DNA of 64,000 nt from Kitasatospora xanthocidica (GCF_014656195.1 NZ_BNBY01000001.1:565148-629147), one strand, 5' to 3'; shown: positions 1 through 10,476, counted from the first letter of the stretch. Numbers and translations: made by a program. Notes: a model not told the origin generated them from the sequence alone.

Positions 1-24
1 GCCCCGAGATCACCGGCGAGCGCC

Positions 25-1401
25 GTGACTGACCGCGCAGTGGCCGACCGCTCGGTGTCGTTCAAGCGGGACCTGTCCGAGTGGCGGATCCTGCTGGTGG
101 CATGGCGGCTGCTGGTGCTGCAGGGGGCGGATCCGGTGGTGGGGGCCGGGATGGCGGAGCACTCGACGTACCGGGCGCATCCGTGGCGGCGGGTGGAGCA
201 CACGCTGGGGAGCGGGCGGCGGCTGTTCTACCAGGACGCGGAGTCGCTGGCGCGGGAGGTCGCCCGGCTGGAGCGGGCGCACAAGCGGATCCGGGGGACG
301 GCGCCGGACGGGCGGTCGTACGACGCCCGGGACGCCGGGACCAGGGCGTGGGTGCTGCTGACGCTCTTCGAGTGCGTGGTCGAGATGCGGCGCCGCGGCG
401 GGGACCCGTACGACGCGGGGCAGTTGGAGGAGGCGTACGCGCAGTTCACCGAGGCGGTCGCGGCCTTCGGCCTGCCGGAGGGTGAACTGCCCGCCACGGC
501 GCAGGACTTGCCGGCCTACTTCGCCCGGTACGCCCGGGAGAGGCTGGAGTTCACCGACGCGGGGCGCTACCTGCTGGGCGACCTGCTGCGGGAGGCGCCC
601 CGGCCGCGGCGGCTGTGGTTCCTCGGGGACGCCGGGTGGCGGGTGGTGCGGGTCGTGGTGGCCCGGGTGATCCACGACCTGACGGTGGCGGACCTGCCGC
701 CGGCGGTGCGGGAGCGGTTCGGGCTGGCCGCCACCCGGCGCGGCGCGGTGCTGTCCTTCGTGCTGCACCGCGGGGCGGGGGCGCTCGTCCGGCTCCTGCC
801 GGACCGGCTGCGCTACCGCTCCGCGGAGGAGGAGCGGCCGCCCCGCCGCTACCGTCCGGACCGGGACACCCGCGGGCCCCGGCTGGACCGGTTCTTCCGC
901 GAGGTGCTGGACCAGACCGGCGACGGCTCGATCACCGTGCACGACCTGCGGGCGATGGCGCACAACGTGTGCTGGCAGCTGGAGCTGGACGAGGCGGGGG
1001 AGGCCCGGGTGCACGGGGCCTTCGAGGGCTGGTGGGAGCAGTTGCGCGCGGCGATGGACGCCGACGGTGACGGGAGGGTCAGCCGGGAGGAGTTCGTGGC
1101 GGCCACCCTGGCCGGCTGCGACCGGGACGAGGCCTACCTGGAGCAGGGGCTGCTGCCCGCGTTGCGGGCGGTGTTCACCGCGGCGGACACCGACGGCAGC
1201 GGCTTCCTGGAGTTCGACGAGTACCGCGTGGTGTTCGGCGGCGCGCGGGTGCACCCGGCCGAGCTGTCGCACGGGTTCCGCCAGTTGGACGCGGACGGGG
1301 ACGGGCGGATCACCCGGGAGGAGTTCCTGCACGGCTTCACCGAGTTCTTCACCGCCCGCGCCGGCTCCACCTCGGGCACCCAGCTCCTCGGCCGCGCCTG
1401 A
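25..1401 (+). CDS. MpaB-type oxygenase domain (DUF2236) fused to four EF-hands
   Basis: The protein has 458 residues. Residues about 20-270 resemble the DUF2236/MpaB (latex-clearing-protein-like) oxygenase family: the stretch ADPVVGAGMAEHS (35-47) and the pattern H..IRGT.PDGR.YDA (86-101) are typical of its N-terminal half. Residues 290-440 hold four EF-hand loops starting at D296 (DQTGDGSITVHD), D345 (DADGDGRVSREE), D388 (DTDGSGFLEFDE) and D422 (DADGDGRITREE). Loops 2-4 are canonical 12-residue Ca2+ ligands; loop 1 ends in Asp instead of Glu and is probably weaker. No signal peptide is visible. The open frame has no stop upstream to the window edge, so the GTG start at 25 is only the likely one. 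The inferred role is a calcium-responsive, possibly heme-dependent oxygenase; the substrate is unknown. Confidence 0.8.
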   Translation: MTDRAVADRSVSFKRDLSEWRILLVAWRLLVLQGADPVVGAGMAEHSTYRAHPWRRVEHTLGSGRRLFYQDAESLAREVARLERAHKRIRGTAPDGRSYDARDAGTRAWVLLTLFECVVEMRRRGGDPYDAGQLEEAYAQFTEAVAAFGLPEGELPATAQDLPAYFARYARERLEFTDAGRYLLGDLLREAPRPRRLWFLGDAGWRVVRVVVARVIHDLTVADLPPAVRERFGLAATRRGAVLSFVLHRGAGALVRLLPDRLRYRSAEEERPPRRYRPDRDTRGPRLDRFFREVLDQTGDGSITVHDLRAMAHNVCWQLELDEAGEARVHGAFEGWWEQLRAAMDADGDGRVSREEFVAATLAGCDRDEAYLEQGLLPALRAVFTAADTDGSGFLEFDEYRVVFGGARVHPAELSHGFRQLDADGDGRITREEFLHGFTEFFTARAGSTSGTQLLGRA

Positions 1402-1422
1402 CCGGAGCTGTCAGGCAGTAGC

Positions 1423-1452
1423 ACGCCCCGCCCGCCGACGCGAGCGGGGCGT
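1423..1452. terminator. Hairpin after the EF-hand gene
   Basis: There are nine-base perfect arms (ACGCCCCGC / GCGGGGCGT) around a 12-base loop, 22 bases past the stop codon. No T-tract follows, as is usual in high-GC actinobacteria. Confidence 0.5.
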
Positions 1453-1663
1453 CGGCCTGTCAAGCGCCGGTTCGGCCAAGAGCGGGACGGCATCCGCCCG
1501 GTCGTTCGTTGCCTCCGGCCGGGCCGGTCCGCAGACTGTGCGCACCGCCCGCGAGCCGCCCGCGCACCGCGACGCGAACCGTGACGTAAACCGTGACGCA
1601 TCGCACAGGACCGTGTACGCCACCCCACCTGCGGTTCCCCCGTAAGGATGGTGGATACTGAGC

Positions 1664-1689
1664 CTTGTGAACGTGTTCACGTTCACAAG
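1664..1689. promoter_or_regulatory. Rex-type redox operator (overlapping ROP sites) upstream of cydA
   Basis: A 26-base inverted repeat has arms CTTGTGAAC (1664-1672) and GTTCACAAG (1681-1689). Inside it, TTGTGAACGTGTTCAC (1665-1680) matches the Streptomyces Rex operator pattern TGTGAAC-NN-GTTCACA almost exactly, so two half-operators share the central GTTCAC. Rex senses NADH/NAD+ and is known to repress cydABCD in Streptomyces coelicolor. The site lies about 100 bases before the cydA start and should give oxygen-limitation control of the whole cyd operon. The rest of 1402-1787 shows no other clear feature. Confidence 0.85.
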
Positions 1690-1787
1690 CGGACAAGCTT
1701 GCGTGGCTCGTCGGCGGTCCACGGCTATAGAAGATGTTTGTCCGGAATGCGCCCGTCATCACACGGGCAGGCTGGAGAGAGGGCGAC

Positions 1788-3332
1788 GTGGAACTGGCAA
1801 TCGCTCACGAGACCATCGCGCGATGGCAATTCGGCATCACCACCGTCTACCACTTCCTCTTCGTTCCGCTCACGATCAGCCTGGCCGCCGTGGTGGCCGG
1901 TCTGGAGACCGCCTGGGTGCGGACGAACAAGGAGAAGTACTTCCACGCGACGAAGTTCTGGGGAAAGCTCTTCCTCATCAACATCGCGATGGGCGTGGTC
2001 ACCGGGATCGTCCAGGAATTCCAGTTCGGCATGAACTGGTCCGACTACTCCCGCTTCGTCGGTGACGTCTTCGGCGCCCCGCTCGCGATGGAGGCGCTGA
2101 TCGCCTTCTTCTTCGAGTCCACCTTCATCGGCCTGTGGATCTTCGGCTGGGACAAGCTGCCGAGGAAGATCCACTGCGCCTGCATCTGGATGGTCGCCCT
2201 CGGCACCGTGCTCTCCGCCTACTTCATCCTGGCCGCCAACTCCTGGATGCAGCACCCGGTCGGCTACGCGATCGACCCGGCCACCGGCAAGGCGCAACTG
2301 ACCGACATCGCCAAGGTGCTGTTCCAGAACACCACCCTCACCGTCGTCGCCCACACCCTGACCGCCGCCTTCCTCACCGGCGCGGCGTTCATGGTCGGCA
2401 TCTCCTCCTTCCACCTCTGGAAGGCCAAGCGCAAGCCCGAGACGGCCGACCCGAAGAGGACCGCCTCGATGCGCACCTCGCTGCGGCTCGGCCTGGTGCT
2501 CGCGGTGGTCTTCGGCGCCGGCACCGCGCTCAGCGGCGACGAGCTGGGCAAGGTCATGTTCGAGCAGCAGCCGATGAAGATGGCCGCCGCCGAGGCCCTG
2601 TGGGACACCCAGGCGCCCGCGCCGTTCTCGATCTTCGCGGTGGGCGACGTCAGCAAGGGCCACAACTCGGTCGAGCTGGAGATCCCCGGGATACTGTCCT
2701 TCCTCGCCCACAGCGACTTCAGCTCCGCCGTCCCCGGCATCAACGACACCGCGGCCGCCGAGGCCGCCGCGCACGGTGGGGACCCCAAGGACTACATCCC
2801 GAGCATCTTCGTCACCTACTGGGGCTTCCGCCTCATGATCGGCTTCGGGATGACCTCCTTCCTGGCCGGCCTGATCGGCCTCTGGACCACCCGGAGGAAG
2901 CTCTTCCTGCGCCCCGAGTTCCGCACCGGCGACACCGAGGTGCCCCGGCTGATGCTCACCCCCGGGCGCGAGCTCAGCCCGCTGCTGACCAGGTGGAGCT
3001 GGCGGATCGGCATCCTGACCATGGGCTTCCCGCTGATCGCCAACAGCTTCGGCTGGATCTTCACCGAGATGGGCCGTCAGCCCTGGGCCGTCTTCGGCCT
3101 GATGACCACGGCCAGCGCGGTCTCCCCCAACGTGGGCGTCGGCACCCAGATCGGGGCGCTGGTCACCTTCACCACGCTGTACGCGATCCTCGCGGTCGTC
3201 GAGGTCCGGCTGCTGGTCAAGTACGCCAAGGCCGGCCCGGTGGTGACGGAACAGCCGCCCACCAAGGACCCCTCGCTGCGCGGACCGTCCCCGGACGAGG
3301 ACGCCGACAAGCCGCTCGCCTTCGCCTACTGA
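1788..3332 (+). CDS. cydA: Cytochrome bd ubiquinol/menaquinol oxidase subunit I
   Basis: This 514-residue membrane protein is the quinol-oxidising, heme-bearing subunit of cytochrome bd oxidase. The GTG at 1788 is chosen because it gives the family N-terminus (M)ELAIAHETIARWQF and follows GGAGAGAGG; an ATG at 1734 would add an unrelated 18-residue tail. H22 in VYHFLF corresponds to the high-spin heme b595 ligand. NSWMQHPVG carries the low-spin heme His and GWIFTEMGRQPW is the conserved C-terminal signature. It is the first gene of cydA-cydB-cydDC, with 35 bases to cydB. Regulation is likely by Rex through the operator at 1664-1689. Confidence 0.97.
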   Translation: MELAIAHETIARWQFGITTVYHFLFVPLTISLAAVVAGLETAWVRTNKEKYFHATKFWGKLFLINIAMGVVTGIVQEFQFGMNWSDYSRFVGDVFGAPLAMEALIAFFFESTFIGLWIFGWDKLPRKIHCACIWMVALGTVLSAYFILAANSWMQHPVGYAIDPATGKAQLTDIAKVLFQNTTLTVVAHTLTAAFLTGAAFMVGISSFHLWKAKRKPETADPKRTASMRTSLRLGLVLAVVFGAGTALSGDELGKVMFEQQPMKMAAAEALWDTQAPAPFSIFAVGDVSKGHNSVELEIPGILSFLAHSDFSSAVPGINDTAAAEAAAHGGDPKDYIPSIFVTYWGFRLMIGFGMTSFLAGLIGLWTTRRKLFLRPEFRTGDTEVPRLMLTPGRELSPLLTRWSWRIGILTMGFPLIANSFGWIFTEMGRQPWAVFGLMTTASAVSPNVGVGTQIGALVTFTTLYAILAVVEVRLLVKYAKAGPVVTEQPPTKDPSLRGPSPDEDADKPLAFAY

Positions 3333-3367
3333 GGACCACTGCGGAACTGCGGAACTGAGGATCTGAC

Positions 3368-4402
<1,035 letters not shown>

Positions 4403-4406
4403 CGCG

Positions 4407-7400
4407 ATGAAGCCGGTCGACCCCCGACTCCTCGGGTACGCCCGCACCACCCGGGTCTTCCTCGCCGGATCCGTGCTCCTCGGCGCGGCCGGCGCGGCCC
4501 TGGTGGTCGCCCAGGCGAGTCTGCTCGCCGAGATCGTCGTCCGCGCCTTCCAGCGCGGGGCGACGCCCGGCGAACTGACCACGCCGCTGCTGCTGCTCGC
4601 CCTGACGGCCGTCGGGCGCGGGCTGGTCGGCTGGCTCACCGAACTCACCGCGCACCGGTCCGTCGCCCGGGTGAAGTCCGTCCTGCGGCGCCGGCTGCTC
4701 GACCACGCCACCGCGCTCGGCCCGGCCTACCTGGCGGGCCGGCGCACCGGCGAACTCACCACCCTCGCCACCCGCGGCGTCGACGCCCTGGACGACTACT
4801 TCGCCCGCTACCTGCCGCAGCTGGCGCTGGCCGTGGTCGTGCCGGTGATCGTGCTGCTGCGGATCGTCGGCGCCGACTTCACCTCGGCCGCGATCATCGC
4901 CGGCACGCTGCCGCTGATCCCGCTGTTCATGGTGCTGATCGGGCTGGCCACCCAGGCCCGGATGGACCGGCAGTGGAACACCCTGGCCCGGCTCTCGCAC
5001 CACTTCCTCGACGTGGTCGCCGGGCTGCCCACCCTCAAGGTGTTCAACCGGGCCCGCACCCAGGCCGCCACCATCGCCCGGATCACCGCCGACTACCGCC
5101 GCGCCACCCTGCGCACCCTGCGGATCGCCTTCATCTCCTCCTTCACCCTGGAACTGCTCTCCACCCTCTCGGTCGCGCTGGTCGCCGTCACCGTCGGCTT
5201 CCGGCTGGTGGACGGCACCCTCGACCTGGAGACCGGGCTGCTGATCCTGGTCCTCGCCCCCGAGGTGTACGTCCCGATCCGCCAGGTCGGCGCGCTCTAC
5301 CACTCCAGCGTCGAGGGACTGACCGCCGCCGACGAGCTGTTCCGGGTGCTGGAGACCCCGCTGCCCGCCGCCGGCACCGTCCCCGCCCCCGCCCTGGCCG
5401 GGGCGCGGATCGACGCCGAGGGCCTGGTCGTCCGGCACCCCGGACGGACCGAACCCGCCCTGGACGGCGCCGCGCTGACCCTGCGCCCGGGCACCACCAC
5501 GGCGCTCACCGGCCCCAGCGGCGCCGGCAAGTCCACCCTGCTGGCCGTCCTGCTCGGCCTCACCGCCCCCGGCGCCGGCACCGTCCGGATCACCGCCGCC
5601 GACGGCCGGTCGTACGAGCTGGCCGAGCTGGAGCCGGAGAGCTGGCGGCGGCAGATCGCCTGGGTGCCGCAGCACCCGCACCTGTTCGCCGGGACGGTCG
5701 CCGACAACCTGCGGCTCTACCGGCCCGGCGCCACCGACGCCCAGCTGTGGACGGCGCTGCGGGCCGCCCACGCGCTCGACTTCGTCACCGACCTCGCCGC
5801 CGGGCTCGGCGAGGACGGCGCCGGGCTCTCCGCCGGGCAGCGCCAGCGCCTCGCCCTCGCCCGGGTGCTGCTCGCCGACGACCGGCCGCTGGTGCTGCTG
5901 GACGAGCCGACCGCCAACCTGGACGGCGCCTCCGAGGCGGCCGTCGTGGACGCCGTCCGGGCGCTCGCCGAGGACCCGGCGCGCACCGTGCTGATCGTCG
6001 CGCACCGGCCGGCGCTGCTGGCCGTCGCGGACCACCGGGTCCGGCTCGCCGGGGCCCCGGCTCTTCCGGCCACCGCCGTACCGGCCACCGCTCCGCTCAC
6101 CCCGCTCTCCCACAGCGGCCGCCCGACGCCCGCCCCCGCCGTCCCCGAGGAGCCCGAACCCGAGACCGGCGCCACGCCCCGGCTGGCCCTGTCCGTCCTG
6201 CTCGGCGCCCTCGCCCTCGGCTGCGCCGTCGCGCTGATGGCCACCTCCGGCTACCTCATCTCCCGCGCCTCCGAGATGCCGCCGGTGCTCTACCTGATGA
6301 TGGCCGTCACCTCGGTACGGGCCTTCGGCATCGGCCGCAGCGTCTTCCGCTACGCCGAACGGCTGGTCTCGCATGACGCGGTGCTGCGCACCCTGGGCAC
6401 CCTGCGGGCCGCCGTCTACCGGCGGCTGAGCGAGCTCGCCCCGGCCGGGCTGCCCGCCTTCCGGCGCGGTGACCTGCTCTCCCGGCTGGTCGCCGACGTG
6501 GACGCGGTCCAGGACCACTACCTGCGCTGGCGGCTGCCCGCCGCCGTCGCGGGCCTGGTCGGGCTGGCCTCGACGGTGGCCCTGGCCGCCTTCCTGCCCG
6601 CCGCCGGGGCGGTGCTCGGCCTCGGGCTGCTGCTCGCCGGCGTCCTGGTGCCCGCGCTGGCCGCCCGCTGGTCGGCCGGTGCCGAGCGGCGGCAGGCCCC
6701 GGCGCGCGGCCGCCTGGCCACCGCCGTGGTGGACGCCCTCACCGGCACCGCCGAACTCACCGTGGCCGGCGCGCTGCCCGGCCGGCTGGCCGCCGTCCGC
6801 ACCGCCGACGCCGCGCTGACCAGGCTGGCTGCCCGCTCGGCCGCCACCACGGCGCTCGGCACCGGGCTGATCGCGCTGCTCACCGGGCTGACGGTGGCGG
6901 CCGCGGCGGCCGTCGGGGTCCAGGGGGTGCGCGCCGGGGCGCTGGCGCCGGTCTGCCTGGCCCTGGTGGTGCTGACCCCGCTGGCCGCCTTCGAAGCGGT
7001 CACCGGGATGCCGCTCGCCGTCCAGGCCCGCCAGCGCGGCCGCGCCGCGCGGGCCCGGCTGGACGAGGTGCTCGACGCCCCCGCCCCGGTGGCGGAACCT
7101 CAGGGCCCGGCCGAGCTGCCCGAGCAGCCGCTGCCGATCGCGGTGCGCGGGCTGACCGTCCGGTACCCCGGACAGGCGGTGGACGCGCTCGCCGGGGTCG
7201 ACCTCGACCTCGCGCCCGGCCGCCGGATCGCCGTGGTCGGCCCGTCCGGCTCCGGCAAGACCACCCTCGCCCAGGCGCTGCTGCGCTTCCTGGAGCCGGG
7301 CGCGGGCACCGTCACCTTCGCCGACGGTCGTCCACAGGCTGTGGACAGTCGCGCGCTCGCGGGCGAGGACGTCCGCCGGGTGATCGGGCTCTGCGCGCAG

Positions 7401-7967
7401 GACGCCCACGTCTTCGACAGCTCGCTGCGGGAGAACCTGCGGCTGGCCCGGCCCGGAGCGGGGGAGGACGAGCTGCGCGCCGCGCTCGCCGCCGCCCGGC
7501 TGCTGGACTGGACCGAGGGCCTGCCGGACGGCCTGGACACCATGGTCGGCGAGCACGGCGCCCGGCTGTCCGGCGGCCAGCGCCAACGGCTCGCACTCGC
7601 TCGGGCGCTGCTCGCGGACTTCCCCGTCCTGGTCCTGGACGAGCCCGCCGAACACCTCGACCTGCCCACGGCCGACGCGCTCACCGCCGACCTGCTGGCC
7701 GCCACCGCGGGCCGCAGCACCGTGCTGATCACCCACCGGCTGGCCGGTCTGGGCGACGCCACGGTGGACGAGGTGCTGGTGCTGGACGGCGGCCGGGTGG
7801 TGGAGCGGGGGCGCTGGTCCGAGCTGGTCGCCGACCCGGACGGGCGGCTGCACGCCATGTGGCGGCGGGAGCGGGAGGCGGACGGGCTGCTGGAGGCGGA
7901 CGGCTTGGCGGCGGACGGGCTGCCGGCGGCCGGGCCGGTGGCGGCCGTCGCGCCAAGCTTCATCTGA
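4407..7967 (+). CDS. cydDC: Fused CydD-CydC thiol-exporting ABC transporter
   Basis: The protein has 1186 residues and two complete ABC exporter halves in tandem. The first (CydD-like) has a membrane domain at about 15-310, Walker A GPSGAGKST at 369, signature LSAGQRQR and Walker B VLLDEPTANLD. The second (CydC-like) has a membrane domain at about 590-870, Walker A GPSGSGKTT at 945, signature LSGGQRQR and Walker B VLVLDEPAEHLD. Separate CydC and CydD in enterobacteria export glutathione/cysteine and are needed to assemble cytochrome bd; a single fused chain is normal in Streptomyces. A Pro/Ala-rich linker near residues 550-590 joins the halves. It is the third gene of the Rex-controlled operon. 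Confidence 0.95.
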   Translation: MKPVDPRLLGYARTTRVFLAGSVLLGAAGAALVVAQASLLAEIVVRAFQRGATPGELTTPLLLLALTAVGRGLVGWLTELTAHRSVARVKSVLRRRLLDHATALGPAYLAGRRTGELTTLATRGVDALDDYFARYLPQLALAVVVPVIVLLRIVGADFTSAAIIAGTLPLIPLFMVLIGLATQARMDRQWNTLARLSHHFLDVVAGLPTLKVFNRARTQAATIARITADYRRATLRTLRIAFISSFTLELLSTLSVALVAVTVGFRLVDGTLDLETGLLILVLAPEVYVPIRQVGALYHSSVEGLTAADELFRVLETPLPAAGTVPAPALAGARIDAEGLVVRHPGRTEPALDGAALTLRPGTTTALTGPSGAGKSTLLAVLLGLTAPGAGTVRITAADGRSYELAELEPESWRRQIAWVPQHPHLFAGTVADNLRLYRPGATDAQLWTALRAAHALDFVTDLAAGLGEDGAGLSAGQRQRLALARVLLADDRPLVLLDEPTANLDGASEAAVVDAVRALAEDPARTVLIVAHRPALLAVADHRVRLAGAPALPATAVPATAPLTPLSHSGRPTPAPAVPEEPEPETGATPRLALSVLLGALALGCAVALMATSGYLISRASEMPPVLYLMMAVTSVRAFGIGRSVFRYAERLVSHDAVLRTLGTLRAAVYRRLSELAPAGLPAFRRGDLLSRLVADVDAVQDHYLRWRLPAAVAGLVGLASTVALAAFLPAAGAVLGLGLLLAGVLVPALAARWSAGAERRQAPARGRLATAVVDALTGTAELTVAGALPGRLAAVRTADAALTRLAARSAATTALGTGLIALLTGLTVAAAAAVGVQGVRAGALAPVCLALVVLTPLAAFEAVTGMPLAVQARQRGRAARARLDEVLDAPAPVAEPQGPAELPEQPLPIAVRGLTVRYPGQAVDALAGVDLDLAPGRRIAVVGPSGSGKTTLAQALLRFLEPGAGTVTFADGRPQAVDSRALAGEDVRRVIGLCAQDAHVFDSSLRENLRLARPGAGEDELRAALAAARLLDWTEGLPDGLDTMVGEHGARLSGGQRQRLALARALLADFPVLVLDEPAEHLDLPTADALTADLLAATAGRSTVLITHRLAGLGDATVDEVLVLDGGRVVERGRWSELVADPDGRLHAMWRREREADGLLEADGLAADGLPAAGPVAAVAPSFI

Positions 7968-7992
7968 AAACCGTACAAACTAGGCTTTCTGC

Positions 7993-9825
7993 ATGGACCC
8001 CACGCCGGACCTCTCCGAGGCCGCTCCCGAGCCCGAGCCCGAGGCCGCTCCCGAGCAGACACCCCACCGGGTGCCCGAGATCGCCTCGCTCGGCCTGGAC
8101 ACCCTGGTCACCGAGGTCGCCGAGCGCCTGCAGTCGGCCGCCGCCGTCACCGACCGGATGCAGCGGCTGCTGGAGGCGGTGGTCTCCATCGGGGCCGGCC
8201 TGGACCTGCACGCCACCCTGCACCGGATCGCCACCGGCGCCGCCGAACTGGTCGACGCCCGCTACGCGGCGCTCGGCGTGATCGCCCCCGGCGGCACCGG
8301 ACTGGCCGACTTCATCCACGTCGGCGTGGACGACGGGACCGCCGCCGGGATCGGCGAGCTGCCCGCCGGCCGGGGCATCCTCGGGGTGCTCATCGACCGC
8401 CCCGAACCGCTGCGGCTGACCGACCTCGGCGCCGACCCGCGCTCCTCCGGGTTCCCGGCGCACCACCCGCAGATGAACACCTTCCTGGGCGTGCCGATCC
8501 GGGTCCGCGAGGAGGTGTTCGGCAACCTCTACCTCACCGAGAAGAAGGGCGGCGGCGCCTTCACCCCCGAGGACGAGCAGGTCGTGCACGCGCTCGCCGC
8601 GGCGGCCGGCGTCGCGATCGAGAACTCCCGGCTGTACGAGGAGGGCCGCCGCCGCGAACGCTGGATCGCCGGCGCCGCCGCCGTCACCACCGCGCTGCTC
8701 TCCGCCGAGCAGGCCGAGACGGCGCTGACCGTCGCCGCCGAACAGGTGAGGGAGCTGGCGAACGCCGCGCTCGGCATGATCCTGCTGCCGACCGGCCCGG
8801 AGGGCGAGGGGGACGGGCAGATGCGGGTCGCCCACGCCTCCGGCGAGGTGGCCGAGTTCGTCCGCGGCGAGCTGCTGCCCAAGGAGAGCTTCGCGGCCCG
8901 GCTGCTGGAGGGGGAGAGCGTCCACCTCGACGACATGTCCAGCGACCCGACCGTGGTGATGCGGCTGGCCCGCCGCTTCGGCCCGTCCATGGCGGTGCCG
9001 ATGGTCGCCGCCGGGCGGGTGCTCGGCGGGCTCTGCGTCTGGCGCCCGTGCGGCGCGCTGCCGTTCACCGACGGCGAGAAGCAGCTCGCCGAGACCTTCG
9101 CCTCGCAGGCCGCGCTCGCCCTGCGGCTCGCCGAGGGCCAGCGCGACCAGCAGCGCCTCGCCGTCTTCCAGGACCGCGACCGGATCGCCCGCGACCTCCA
9201 CGACCTGGTGATCCAGCGGCTGTTCGCCACCGGGATGATGCTGGAGAGCGCGGCCCGGCGGGCGGTCGTCCCCGAGGTGAGGACCGGCATCGGCAAGGCG
9301 GTCGACGAACTGGACGCCACCATCCAGGAGGTCCGCACCACCATCTACGCCCTCCAGCACGACAACCACGGCGACGCGCCCGACACCCTGCGCACCCGGG
9401 TGCTGCGGGAGGCCAGCCAGGCCGCGGCGGCGCTCGGCTTCAAACCCTCGGTGAGCTTCGTCGGGCCGGTGGAGAGCCTGGTCGGCGACCAGACCGGACG
9501 TCAACTCCTCGCCGCCCTCAGGGAGATGCTCTCCAACACGGCGCGCCACGCCCGGGCCTCCCGGGTCGGCGTGGAGATCGACGCGACCGTCCACCTGGGC
9601 GACGACGGCCGGCCGGTCGGCGGCGACCCGGAGTCGCTGGACCGGAGCGGGCGGCCCGGCGTGCTGCTCTCCGTGACCGACGACGGCGTAGGCATCCCGG
9701 CGGGCGGCCGGCGCAGCGGACTGCTCAACCTGACCCGCCGCGCCGAGGCGCTCGGCGGCGACGCCTGGCACGAGCGCGGGCCCTACCGGAAGGGCACCAC
9801 GGTGCGCTGGACGGCCCGGCTCTGA
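7993..9825 (+). CDS. DevS/DosT-like two-GAF sensor histidine kinase
   Basis: The protein has 610 residues. A Pro/Glu-rich N-terminus is followed by GAF 1 (about 65-215), GAF 2 (about 220-385), a HisKA_3 dimerisation domain with phospho-acceptor H403 in RDRIARDLHDLVIQRLF, and an HATPase_c domain ending in DDGVGIP and SGLLNLTRRAEALGG. GAF 1 contains GFPAHHPQMNTFLGVP, which closely matches mycobacterial DevS/DosT in the region of the heme-ligating histidine. A heme-based gas or redox sensor is therefore plausible but not shown. It lies 25 bases after cydDC and is probably cotranscribed with the bd oxidase. No response regulator gene is adjacent. Confidence 0.88.
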   Translation: MDPTPDLSEAAPEPEPEAAPEQTPHRVPEIASLGLDTLVTEVAERLQSAAAVTDRMQRLLEAVVSIGAGLDLHATLHRIATGAAELVDARYAALGVIAPGGTGLADFIHVGVDDGTAAGIGELPAGRGILGVLIDRPEPLRLTDLGADPRSSGFPAHHPQMNTFLGVPIRVREEVFGNLYLTEKKGGGAFTPEDEQVVHALAAAAGVAIENSRLYEEGRRRERWIAGAAAVTTALLSAEQAETALTVAAEQVRELANAALGMILLPTGPEGEGDGQMRVAHASGEVAEFVRGELLPKESFAARLLEGESVHLDDMSSDPTVVMRLARRFGPSMAVPMVAAGRVLGGLCVWRPCGALPFTDGEKQLAETFASQAALALRLAEGQRDQQRLAVFQDRDRIARDLHDLVIQRLFATGMMLESAARRAVVPEVRTGIGKAVDELDATIQEVRTTIYALQHDNHGDAPDTLRTRVLREASQAAAALGFKPSVSFVGPVESLVGDQTGRQLLAALREMLSNTARHARASRVGVEIDATVHLGDDGRPVGGDPESLDRSGRPGVLLSVTDDGVGIPAGGRRSGLLNLTRRAEALGGDAWHERGPYRKGTTVRWTARL

Positions 9826-10062
9826 GCGCGGTCGCGATTCCCTCCTTTACCAGCGCTTTGATCTCGGCACTTTCCGTCCGGAACCCGCCCGGGGAGGACC
9901 GAGGAGGGTTTCGGACAAGAACAAGTGAAAGTTAAACGAGGGAGAACTTCCCGACCAACAGCGCAAGTTGTGAACGTTCTGGGCTTTCACCGGCTCCGTG
10001 TGCACACATAGCTTTGCTCCGTCTCGGAGGGGAACCGGAGGGGCGACCGGACGGAGGGGGCA
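9826..10062. other. Intergenic region before the DUF1508-like pair
   Basis: This is a relatively A+T-rich stretch for the genome (about 9905-9995) with short inverted elements GTGAAAG and CTTTCAC, and a Shine-Dalgarno GGAGGGGG at 10053-10060. It probably contains the promoter for the next two genes. I recognise no specific operator. Confidence 0.35.
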
Positions 10063-10476
10063 GTGGAAGCTGCCGGCCGCGGGTACACCGCAGCAGGGGC
10101 AAGTCGAGGGGGGTTCCGCACCGAACGGGCCGCGGACGGGCGCTACCGCTGGCAACTGAAGGCGCCCAACGGCCGGGTGGTCGCGATCACCCCGGCCGCG
10201 TTCGAGACGGCCGCGGAGGCCGAGCGCGGCTTCGACGGCCTGCGGACCGGGGCGGTCGAGCTGACCGCCCGCATCACCCACGTCCGGGACGGCATCGGCT
10301 GGGTCTGGGTCATCCCGGAGTCGCGCGAGCTCCCCGAGGTGCGGTCCAGTCGCGCGTACGAGCGGTACGCGACCTGTCAGAACGCCTTCCGGCGGTTCGT
10401 GGTGCTGCTGTCCAAGCAGCAGCCGCGCGAACTGCCCGACCGTGCCGCGCCGTTGAGACGCACCGATGGCCGCTGA
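10063..10476 (+). CDS. Small DUF1508/YegP-like protein A
   Basis: This 137-residue protein starts at GTG after a strong GGAGGGGG site. Residues about 20-60 (RYRWQLKAPNGRVVAIT, then FETAAEAERGF) follow the DUF1508 beta-hairpin pattern 'W-L-K-A-NG-x-I-x-x-S ... A ... G' of E. coli YegP. The C-terminal part (GIGWVWVIPES...) looks like a second, degenerate copy. Function is unknown in the family. It overlaps the next gene by 11 bases, so the two are translationally coupled. Confidence 0.7.
   Translation: MEAAGRGYTAAGASRGGFRTERAADGRYRWQLKAPNGRVVAITPAAFETAAEAERGFDGLRTGAVELTARITHVRDGIGWVWVIPESRELPEVRSSRAYERYATCQNAFRRFVVLLSKQQPRELPDRAAPLRRTDGR

Noticed and set aside
9968-9990. TTGTGAAC half-site resembling a Rex box before the DUF1508-like genes
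   Set aside because: Only one half-operator; the expected GTTCACAA arm is absent, so Rex control is not supported.
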